Shown: piece after piece, positions 16,023 to 22,514 of the stretch
Layout: each line of letters starts with the position of its first letter
How positions within the stretch are numbered: position 1 is the stretch's first letter
Assembly (NCBI GenBank): GCA_937896695.1
Contig: CALBOT010000128.1
Coordinates: 1 to 23,424, forward strand
Length of the DNA: 23,424 bases
From: an uncultured Candidatus Nitrosopelagicus sp.
GTDB taxonomy: Archaea > Thermoproteota > Nitrososphaeria > Nitrososphaerales > Nitrosopumilaceae
Reading direction: 5' to 3'
Made by a program: the position numbers and the translations under genes
The notes under the pieces: generated by a model
What the model saw: only the letters and a program-made list of their open reading frames with translations
Database searches by the model: none
Told to the model about the DNA's origin: nothing

Positions 16023-17300
16023 ATGAATGTTCTCTCGATTGGAGGTTCAGACCCATCATCAGGAGCAGGAATTCAAAGCGATATTAAGACATTTGAGAAT
16101 CACAATGTTTATGGATTTACAGTAATTACTGCAATTACCAGTCAAAATACAAAGAAAATTTCTAAAATTGCACCAATAACTGCTAAAAATATCAGAGCAC
16201 AGTTAGAATCAATTTTATCAGATTTTCAAATTGATGCAATTAAAATTGGAATGGTGTATGATGCGCCAATTATAAAAATTATTAACACGATGATTAAAAA
16301 TCAAAAATGCCCAATTGTCGTTGACCCAATAATTGAATCGACTACAAAGAAAATTTTGCTTAAAAAATCAGCAATCAATAGTTACAAAAAAAATATCATA
16401 CCATTAGCGACAATCATCACACCTAACAAAAAAGAGGCAAAAATGCTTTCAGGTTGTAGTAGGGCTGAAGATGCAGGAAAAGAATTACAAAGACTAGGTG
16501 CAAAAAATGTCATAATAACAGGTTTTAGAGAATCTGAAAAAGAAATTGAAGATTTTGTTATGGAATCCGATAACAATTACATTTTGAAGGGTAAAAAAAT
16601 CAAGGTAATCAATCACGGCAGTGGATGTAATTATTCAGCGTCAATTACAGCATCACTAGCAAGAAAAAAATCAATTTATGAAGCAACAGTTACTGCTAAA
16701 GAATATGTCTACCAATCAATAAAAAAATCCAAAAATTTAGGAAAAGGTATTAAGATAACTCATAAAGAAATTTCGAAATTTCAGAAAGAACTTTCACATT
16801 CAATATTGGATTTTCAAAATATCAATAACGTGTCAAAGTTAATTCCTGAATGCCAAACAAATTTTGTATTTTCAGAAAATAAACCTAAAACTATCAAAAA
16901 TGTCTTAGGTATTTCAGGTAGGCTTGTAAGATCTGGGAATAATGTTATCCAAGCAGGAGAATTAGTGTTTGGGGGTTCACAACATGTTGCTACAGCAGTA
17001 ATTGAAGTATCAAAAAAATTTTCTAATATACGTTCAGCCATCAACATAAAATATGAACCAAGAATAATTAACAAAGCAAAAAAACACAGAATGTTGGTGT
17101 TAAGTTATGATAGAAAAAATGAATCTAAAAAATCAAAGTCAAAAGAAAATTCTTCAATATCATGGGGAATTTCCAGTTGTTTAAAATCAAATATTCCAGA
17201 TATAATTTATCATAAAGGGGATTTTGGTAAGGAACCAATGATCATAGTATTTGGTGAAACTCCTGCAGAAGTTGTAAGAAAGATCAAACTAATTCAATGA
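16023..17300 (+). CDS. thiDN: ThiD-ThiN fusion: HMP-P kinase and thiamine-phosphate synthase
   Basis: The 425-residue product joins two thiamine enzymes. Residues 1 to about 255 are ThiD, which phosphorylates HMP and HMP-P: GGSDPSSGAGIQSDIKTF starts at 7, VDPII is the mid-domain motif and GSGCNYSA is the ATP/anion loop. Residues from about 260 are ThiN, the archaeal thiamine-phosphate synthase that replaces ThiE: SGRLVRSG, IKYEPRII, LSYDR, SWGIS and YHKGDFGKEPM are present. The enzyme would take the product of divergent thiC and join it to the thiazole phosphate. Both halves look intact. No thiazole-synthesis gene is seen in the window. Confidence 0.93.
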   Translation: MNVLSIGGSDPSSGAGIQSDIKTFENHNVYGFTVITAITSQNTKKISKIAPITAKNIRAQLESILSDFQIDAIKIGMVYDAPIIKIINTMIKNQKCPIVVDPIIESTTKKILLKKSAINSYKKNIIPLATIITPNKKEAKMLSGCSRAEDAGKELQRLGAKNVIITGFRESEKEIEDFVMESDNNYILKGKKIKVINHGSGCNYSASITASLARKKSIYEATVTAKEYVYQSIKKSKNLGKGIKITHKEISKFQKELSHSILDFQNINNVSKLIPECQTNFVFSENKPKTIKNVLGISGRLVRSGNNVIQAGELVFGGSQHVATAVIEVSKKFSNIRSAINIKYEPRIINKAKKHRMLVLSYDRKNESKKSKSKENSSISWGISSCLKSNIPDIIYHKGDFGKEPMIIVFGETPAEVVRKIKLIQ

Positions 17301-17324
17301 ACAGTAAACATTGTGTAATTGGAC

Positions 17325-17331
17325 ATAAATA
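17325..17331 (+). promoter_or_regulatory. TATA-like box of the nucleotidyltransferase gene
   Basis: ATAAATA is centred 28 bases before the ATG at 17356. Confidence 0.4.
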
Positions 17332-17355
17332 GAACTCAAAAGTGCATACAAACTC

Positions 17356-18051
17356 ATGAAGGCAGTAATTTTAGCAGGAGGACTAGGAACTAGACTACGA
17401 CCATACACAAAATCACTTCCTAAACCAATGCTTCCACTAGGTAAAAAACCAATTTTAGAATACGAAATAGAATGGATTAAGAAAAATGGAATTAAAGAAA
17501 TTGTAATTTGTGTAAGTTACCTACGAAAAAAAATTGAAGATTATTTTGAGGATGGAAGTAAATTTGGAGTAAGAATTGAATATGCTGTTTCAAACGAACC
17601 TCTTGCAACAGCAGGTCAGTTAAAAACTGCCGAGGAATTTATTGATGACACATTTGTTTGCTTATACGGAGATTCAATCTATAATTTTAGTTTGAAAAAT
17701 ATGATATCATATCACAAAAAATCCAAATCGGATATTACGATGAGTCTTTATGATTATAGATTTAATCTAAAATATGGAGTAATTAATACAAAAAATAATG
17801 ACAGAGTAATTTCATGGGATGAAAAACCAGAATATTCAGCAAAAATTAACATTGGTTGTTATGTTATGCAACCAGAAGTATTCAAATTAATTCCAAAAAA
17901 TAAACAATATGGAATGGATGATGTCATTAGAAAAACACTTGCAAAGAAAAAGAGAGTAGGAAGCGTAATTTCTAAAAAAGGATTTATCGACATAGGCGAT
18001 AAAGAAACCTATGAGAAGACCAATGAAGAATATAGTAAAAAATCACGGTGA
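17356..18051 (+). CDS. Sugar-1-phosphate nucleotidyltransferase
   Basis: The 231-residue product activates a sugar phosphate with an NTP, releasing pyrophosphate. The N-terminal GGLGTRLRPYT and SLPKPMLP form the nucleotide loop. GDSIYN in the middle supplies the metal-binding Asp, and EKPE and NIGCYV follow. It lacks the left-handed beta-helix of bifunctional GlmU-like archaeal enzymes, being only the catalytic domain. The sugar is uncertain: mannose, glucose or N-acetylglucosamine are all possible. The overlapping GNA1-like gene favours a GlcNAc-1-phosphate uridylyltransferase, but this is inference. Its TGA overlaps the ATG of the next gene by one base. Confidence 0.88.
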   Translation: MKAVILAGGLGTRLRPYTKSLPKPMLPLGKKPILEYEIEWIKKNGIKEIVICVSYLRKKIEDYFEDGSKFGVRIEYAVSNEPLATAGQLKTAEEFIDDTFVCLYGDSIYNFSLKNMISYHKKSKSDITMSLYDYRFNLKYGVINTKNNDRVISWDEKPEYSAKINIGCYVMQPEVFKLIPKNKQYGMDDVIRKTLAKKKRVGSVISKKGFIDIGDKETYEKTNEEYSKKSR

Positions 18052-18491
18052 TGAAAATGTCAGATATTGTAATTAGGGAAATAGTTGAATCTGATATTGA
18101 AAATGGTTTTTTAGAAAGCTTAGACAGTTTAAAACCTGCAAGTAACCTTGATAGAAGAAGTGCTCTAGCGATTTTGAAAAAGATTATCGATAATCCCGAT
18201 CATATAATACATGTGGCAGAAATTGATGGAAAAATTGTTGGTTCGACAACGCTACTTATTGAACAAAAATTCATTCATGAGGGAGGCAAAGTTGGTCATA
18301 TCGAAGATGTTGTTGTCTCAAAAGAATTTGAAGGGAGAGGAATAGGGATAAAACTTGTTGCGTCATTATTAGAAGTTGCAAAGGCAAAAAATTGTTACAA
18401 AACAATTTTGGATTGCAATAATGAATTAATTCCATTTTACGAAAGAATTGGTTTTAAACAGGAATCAAATCAAATGCGCTATAATCACTGA
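18051..18491 (+). CDS. GNAT acetyltransferase resembling GNA1
   Basis: The product, 146 residues from the ATG at 18051, is a single GNAT domain. The acetyl-CoA loop is EGRGIG. The sequence around it, VGHIEDVVV, CYKTILDC and FYERIGF, follows the pattern of eukaryotic glucosamine-6-phosphate N-acetyltransferase GNA1 closely, in the same order and spacing. That would make GlcNAc-6-phosphate for UDP-GlcNAc. The preceding nucleotidyltransferase overlaps by one base (TGATG) and could use the mutase-converted product. Other possible starts are GTG 18048 and ATG 18057. It could still be a general GNAT enzyme. Its end overlaps convergent hemA by 7 bases. Confidence 0.8.
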   Translation: MKMSDIVIREIVESDIENGFLESLDSLKPASNLDRRSALAILKKIIDNPDHIIHVAEIDGKIVGSTTLLIEQKFIHEGGKVGHIEDVVVSKEFEGRGIGIKLVASLLEVAKAKNCYKTILDCNNELIPFYERIGFKQESNQMRYNH

Positions 18492-19747
18492 TTATCTTCT
18501 TTTTTAAAATTAAATAATTTTGATGCTGCGTTAATTACATCAGAATTTCCATGTTCAGTTTCTCGTCTAAGATTATTCATAGGGGTAGACATAATATTTT
18601 CTGCCACAGATTTTGATAATTCTTCAATGATTTTTTTCTGTGTATCAGTCAATTCACCTAACATACTTAATGCTTTTTCAAGTTCCTTAATTCTAATAGC
18701 ATCAGTGCTTTTGAAGACATCCTTTACAATTGGTTCAGCTTCTAGTCTTTTCATGCTTGCTTCTAATACGGGTAATTCTTCTTTAATTATTTCTTCTGCA
18801 GAATTTTTCTGGCCAATTCTACTTCTCATGTTTTTATCAACCATTTCAGCAATTTGATCAATATTCATCAATTTTATTCCTCTAAGTTCAGCAACTTTTT
18901 CATCAACGGTTCTAGGATTTGATAGATCAAGTATCATCATGCCAGAATTTTTGGTTTCTAAAGCTTTTTGAATTCTCTCAAAAGTTACCAAGAAGTAAGG
19001 TGCAGTGGTTGCCACAAATACAATATCATAGTTTTCAAAACCAGTAAGAATAGAATTAAAGTCAACAGGTTCTCCACCTACAGTTTTAGAAAATGAAGTT
19101 GAACGTTCAACAGTTCTGCTGGATATAAAAAATGGATATCCACGTTTTGTTAAGGATTTTGCAACAAGATTTGCAGCTTCACCAGTTCCAATTAGAAGAA
19201 TTTTTTTAGATTTCATCTCATCAACGTTTTCTTCTGCAAGTTTAACTGCCATTGAACCGACAGAAATACTTCCCTTGCTTATACCGGTAGAAGTTCTTAC
19301 TCTAGTACCAACTCTTATCGCTTTGTCAAATAATGTGTTAAGAGACTCACCAGAAACTTTTAATTTTTTAGCAGCTTGAATTGAATCTTTGATTTGTGTC
19401 ATTATTTGTTCTTCTCCTATGACCATAGAATCAAGACCAGAAGTTAACTTCAACAAATGTTCAAATACTTCAGAATTTTGTGACCATTCTAAATTATCAT
19501 TGAAGCTATTTTCTTCCAAACCAGATAACGATGCCCAAGTTTTTTTAATTTCGTCTTTATCAAAATTATTACCAGAACCAAATATTTCGACACGATTACA
19601 TGTTTGTAATATTACGCATTCAGATAAACCGGTGTGGTTTTTAAAAGATCTATATGCATTTTCAGAGTCTCCCAAAGAAAATCTTTCGAGTACATGGATC
19701 GGTGATTTTTTGAAAGTAACTCTTGCATTTATGATATTTTTTGTCAT
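18485..19747 (-). CDS. hemA: Glutamyl-tRNA reductase
   Basis: The 420-residue product reduces glutamyl-tRNA(Glu) to glutamate-1-semialdehyde with NADPH, the first committed step of tetrapyrrole synthesis. QTCNR places the catalytic cysteine at C50, the position expected in the family. GLDSMVIGEEQI, SVGSMAVKLAEE, the NADPH loop GTGEAA and LSNPRTV follow in order, and the C-terminal helices form the dimer domain. The ATG at 19747 overlaps the TGA of the upstream precorrin-2 dehydrogenase in ATGA, a typical translational coupling. A TTG two codons earlier is possible. The partner enzyme HemL is not in the window. Confidence 0.95.
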   Translation of the reverse strand: MTKNIINARVTFKKSPIHVLERFSLGDSENAYRSFKNHTGLSECVILQTCNRVEIFGSGNNFDKDEIKKTWASLSGLEENSFNDNLEWSQNSEVFEHLLKLTSGLDSMVIGEEQIMTQIKDSIQAAKKLKVSGESLNTLFDKAIRVGTRVRTSTGISKGSISVGSMAVKLAEENVDEMKSKKILLIGTGEAANLVAKSLTKRGYPFFISSRTVERSTSFSKTVGGEPVDFNSILTGFENYDIVFVATTAPYFLVTFERIQKALETKNSGMMILDLSNPRTVDEKVAELRGIKLMNIDQIAEMVDKNMRSRIGQKNSAEEIIKEELPVLEASMKRLEAEPIVKDVFKSTDAIRIKELEKALSMLGELTDTQKKIIEELSKSVAENIMSTPMNNLRRETEHGNSDVINAASKLFNFKKEDNQ

Positions 19748-20397
19748 TTCCAATCTTTCACCATTTTCTTAATTGTCGTCTGTATTGCCTTGTATTTTCC
19801 ATCTTTTAATAACTCTTTAACGCGTTTATCATTCATCAGAGCATAAAGAAATTTTTTTCTTTCAATTTGAGTCAAAATATGTTTTTTTGATTCAATTCGT
19901 GCAAATTTTTGAATTTTAATTAATTCGATATCTTGGTCAGAAATATTTTTTTGAAGACATGTTTCTGTTTTTGATTTTATTTTTTTAGCCATGATGGGGC
20001 TACTTCCACTAGTTGAGATTGCTACTGTAATTGTTTTTTTAATATCGATTAAAGACATGTATGAAATATCACTTGAATCTGGAGAATCAGATGCATATGC
20101 AAGAATTTTCATTTTTTTAGCAGCTCGAACTATCTTTTGATTCAAAATAGAATCAGTTGTAGATGCAATTATCAGAAATGGTTTGTATTGTTTTAAGAAA
20201 GTGGTAGAAGTGATTTTAATTTTTTTTAGTATGATTTTATTTTTTTGAGAAAGTTTTGTTACTTCAGAAATTGGTTTTTCTCCAATTACAATAATTTCAC
20301 AACCCTCACCAAGTAGTAATTTTATTCGTTTCAAGGCTTCATTTCCAGCACCAATAATAATCACACTTTTCTCATTTAGATGAAGGTCAATTATCAC
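19744..20397 (-). CDS. Precorrin-2 dehydrogenase / sirohydrochlorin ferrochelatase type
   Basis: The 217-residue product corresponds to the N-terminal module of CysG and to Met8p. It oxidises precorrin-2 to sirohydrochlorin with NAD and sometimes also inserts iron. The Rossmann loop VIIIGAGNEA begins at residue 12, YASDS matches the family's conserved cofactor and active-site segment, and TSGSSP is the motif that follows it in Met8/CysG. The C-terminal half is helical and Lys-rich. No methyltransferase domain is attached. The start is a GTG, supported by a TATA-like box at exactly 26.5 bases. It leads hemA in a two-gene operon with an ATGA overlap. Confidence 0.88.
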   Translation of the reverse strand: MIIDLHLNEKSVIIIGAGNEALKRIKLLLGEGCEIIVIGEKPISEVTKLSQKNKIILKKIKITSTTFLKQYKPFLIIASTTDSILNQKIVRAAKKMKILAYASDSPDSSDISYMSLIDIKKTITVAISTSGSSPIMAKKIKSKTETCLQKNISDQDIELIKIQKFARIESKKHILTQIERKKFLYALMNDKRVKELLKDGKYKAIQTTIKKMVKDWK

Positions 20398-20420
20398 GAT
20401 CTGCTACTAGCAAAATGTAA

Positions 20421-20426
20421 TTTATA
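20421..20426 (-). promoter_or_regulatory. TATA box of the precorrin-2 dehydrogenase-hemA operon
   Basis: On the minus strand this is TATAAA, centred 26.5 bases from the GTG at 20397. It supports a leaderless transcript beginning at a GTG. Confidence 0.55.
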
Positions 20427-20450
20427 GATTCAAGAATACACGTTACATTT

Positions 20451-20456
20451 TTTAAT
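20451..20456 (+). promoter_or_regulatory. TATA-like box of the siroheme decarboxylase gene
   Basis: TTTAAT is centred 25.5 bases before the ATG at 20479. Confidence 0.4.
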
Positions 20457-20478
20457 TGATTTAATTGATTTTGGGTAT

Positions 20479-21501
20479 ATGTCAAATATGGAAGAGATTG
20501 ATAACGAGATATTAAATGAAATTCAATGGACGTTCCCATTAGTTCCAAGACCATTTGACGAAATTGCAAAAAAATTCAACATTTCTTCAGATGAAGTAAA
20601 AAATAGATTAAAAAAAATGAAAGAGAAAGGCGTCTTAAGACAGCTTAGTGCAATATTTGATACAAGAAAATTAGGTTATACAAGTTCACTTGTTGCCATG
20701 GAGATTGAAAATGATAAATTAGAAAAAGTTGCAACTGTAATTAATAAACATCCAGGTGTAAGCCACAATTATGAAAGAAAACATCAATTCAATCTTTGGT
20801 TTACACTAGCAGTTCCACCAGGTTCAGACTTGAAATCTGAATTAGATAAATTTTCAAAACTTGACGGTATTAAAAAAGTTAGAATGTTACCTACATTACA
20901 ATTATTCAAAATCGGAGTTAAATTAGATATGGTAGAAACAAAAAAACACGATGTAAAACCTTCAGAAGTAAAAAAAGAAATTAAAAAAGTTGATTTTGTT
21001 GCAAATGAAGAAGATAAAGAATTCATTAGGCAATTACAAAAAGATTTTGAAATAGTAGACAGACCATTTCTAAACGCTGCAAATGAATTAGGAATTACTG
21101 AAGAAGAAGTTTTTGAGAAATTAAAACACTACGAGAAGATTGGAGTCATGCGAAGATTTGCCGCAATTCTTCGACATAGAGAAGCTGGATTTACAGCAAA
21201 TGGAATGATTGTATGGAAAGTTCCAGAAGATAGAATTAATCAAGTTGGAGAAAAATTAGGTGCATTTCCACAAGTTAGTCATTGTTATGAAAGACCCGTA
21301 TATCCCGACTGGCCATACAATGTATTTTCAATGATACATTGTAAATCAATTAATGAAGCTAACGAAGTAGCAAGTAACATTCAAGATCAGATTAATGTTG
21401 AAGAATACAAAATTTTGTTTAGTTCAAGAGAATTTAAAAAGACAAGAGTAGAGTACTTTGTCGAGCATGAATTCAATATTGAAGAATCAATTCCGGCTTA
21501 G
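20479..21501 (+). CDS. ahbAB: Siroheme decarboxylase, AhbA-AhbB fusion
   Basis: The 340-residue product is two Lrp/AsnC-like modules in one chain, which in other archaea and sulfate reducers are separate AhbA and AhbB proteins. Each module has a winged helix-turn-helix and a ferredoxin-like part. Module 1 (about 4-155) has VSHNYERKHQFNLWFTL. A Lys/Glu-rich linker follows (about 155-178). Module 2 (about 178-335) has RRFAAILRHREAG and VSHCYERP...WPYN..SMIH, with the conserved His, Tyr and Arg of siroheme decarboxylases. The enzyme would make 12,18-didecarboxysiroheme on the route to haem. A transcription regulator is the usual mis-annotation. Its neighbours (hemA, precorrin-2 dehydrogenase, hemB) support the haem role. 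Confidence 0.9.
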   Translation: MSNMEEIDNEILNEIQWTFPLVPRPFDEIAKKFNISSDEVKNRLKKMKEKGVLRQLSAIFDTRKLGYTSSLVAMEIENDKLEKVATVINKHPGVSHNYERKHQFNLWFTLAVPPGSDLKSELDKFSKLDGIKKVRMLPTLQLFKIGVKLDMVETKKHDVKPSEVKKEIKKVDFVANEEDKEFIRQLQKDFEIVDRPFLNAANELGITEEEVFEKLKHYEKIGVMRRFAAILRHREAGFTANGMIVWKVPEDRINQVGEKLGAFPQVSHCYERPVYPDWPYNVFSMIHCKSINEANEVASNIQDQINVEEYKILFSSREFKKTRVEYFVEHEFNIEESIPA

Positions 21502-21502
21502 G

Positions 21503-21510
21503 AATATATT
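21503..21510 (+). promoter_or_regulatory. TATA-like box of hemB
   Basis: The palindromic AATATATT is centred 25.5 bases before the ATG at 21532, so hemB probably has its own leaderless transcript although only 30 bases separate it from the preceding gene. Confidence 0.45.
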
Positions 21511-21531
21511 CAATTAGACCATAGAATAAAC

Positions 21532-22506
21532 ATGATAGATTTTCCTGAAACAAGATTACGTAGATTAAGAACTAATCAAAAAATGAGAGAGTTAGTTCAA
21601 GAAATATCAATTTCTCCAAAAGATCTGATATGTCCAGTTTTTGTTGAGGAAGGAATAGAAGTAAAAAAACAGATTGATTCCATGCCAGCAATGGAAAGAC
21701 TTCCACTATCAGAAGTGGTAAATGAAGTCAATACTATTTCAAAACTAGGAATTCCTGCAATCATGTTATTTGGAATTCCAAGTGAAAAAGATGATGAAGG
21801 TACATCAGCATTTGTAGAACACGGAATAGTTCAAAAAGCAATAAAAGAGGTTCGTAAAAATTTTGGAGATAAAATTGTCATAATGGCAGATGTTTGCCTT
21901 TGTCAATATACAACATCAGGACATTGTGGACATATTCACGATGATAAAATTGATAATGATTCTAGCCTCATTACATTAGGAAAAATTGCGGTAAGCCAAG
22001 CAAAAGCTGGAGTAGATGTCGTCTCACCTTCTGCAATGATGGATGGACAAGTTAAAGCAATTAGAAAGGCCCTAGATGATGAAGGATTTACAGACGTGGC
22101 AATTATGTCACACTCAGCAAAACATAGATCAAACTTCTATTCGCCATTTCGAGATGCAGCCGAATGTGCACCACAATTCAGTGACAGACGCACCTACCAA
22201 GTCCCATTTACAAATCCAAGAGAAGCAATGAGAGAAGTTGAAACGGATGTAAATGAAGGAGTGGACATTGTAATGATTAAACCTGCAATGACATATTTGG
22301 ATTTAATATCAGAAACCAGAAGACGATTCAATCTTCCTGTTGCCGCATATAGTGTTTCAGGAGAATATGCATTGGTTAAAGGTGCAGCAATGCAAGGATG
22401 GGTAAACGAAGATGAAATGATAAAAGAAATACTGTATTCAATAAAACGTGCAGGTGCAGATATGATTGTAACTTATTTTGCAAAACAAATTGCTGAAAAA
22501 TTGTAA
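21532..22506 (+). CDS. hemB: Porphobilinogen synthase (delta-aminolevulinate dehydratase)
   Basis: The 324-residue product joins two aminolevulinates into porphobilinogen. The Zn site is complete, with C122, C124 and C132 in DVCLCQYTTSGHCGH, so this is the Zn-dependent form. Two catalytic lysines are visible: K197 (SHSAKHRS) and the Schiff-base K250 (MIKPAMTYLD). PFRDAA, DRRTYQ and SGEYAL are further family segments. The length is normal. It lies 30 bases after the siroheme decarboxylase with its own TATA-like box. A downstream frame that looks unrelated to haem synthesis starts 8 bases after its stop. Confidence 0.96.
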   Translation: MIDFPETRLRRLRTNQKMRELVQEISISPKDLICPVFVEEGIEVKKQIDSMPAMERLPLSEVVNEVNTISKLGIPAIMLFGIPSEKDDEGTSAFVEHGIVQKAIKEVRKNFGDKIVIMADVCLCQYTTSGHCGHIHDDKIDNDSSLITLGKIAVSQAKAGVDVVSPSAMMDGQVKAIRKALDDEGFTDVAIMSHSAKHRSNFYSPFRDAAECAPQFSDRRTYQVPFTNPREAMREVETDVNEGVDIVMIKPAMTYLDLISETRRRFNLPVAAYSVSGEYALVKGAAMQGWVNEDEMIKEILYSIKRAGADMIVTYFAKQIAEKL

Positions 22507-22514
22507 GATTTTAA

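Noticed and set aside
20479..21501. Reading the double Lrp/AsnC-like protein as a transcription regulator
   Set aside because: The WPYN, SHCYERP and RRFAAILRHR segments are those of siroheme decarboxylases, and the neighbours are haem genes.
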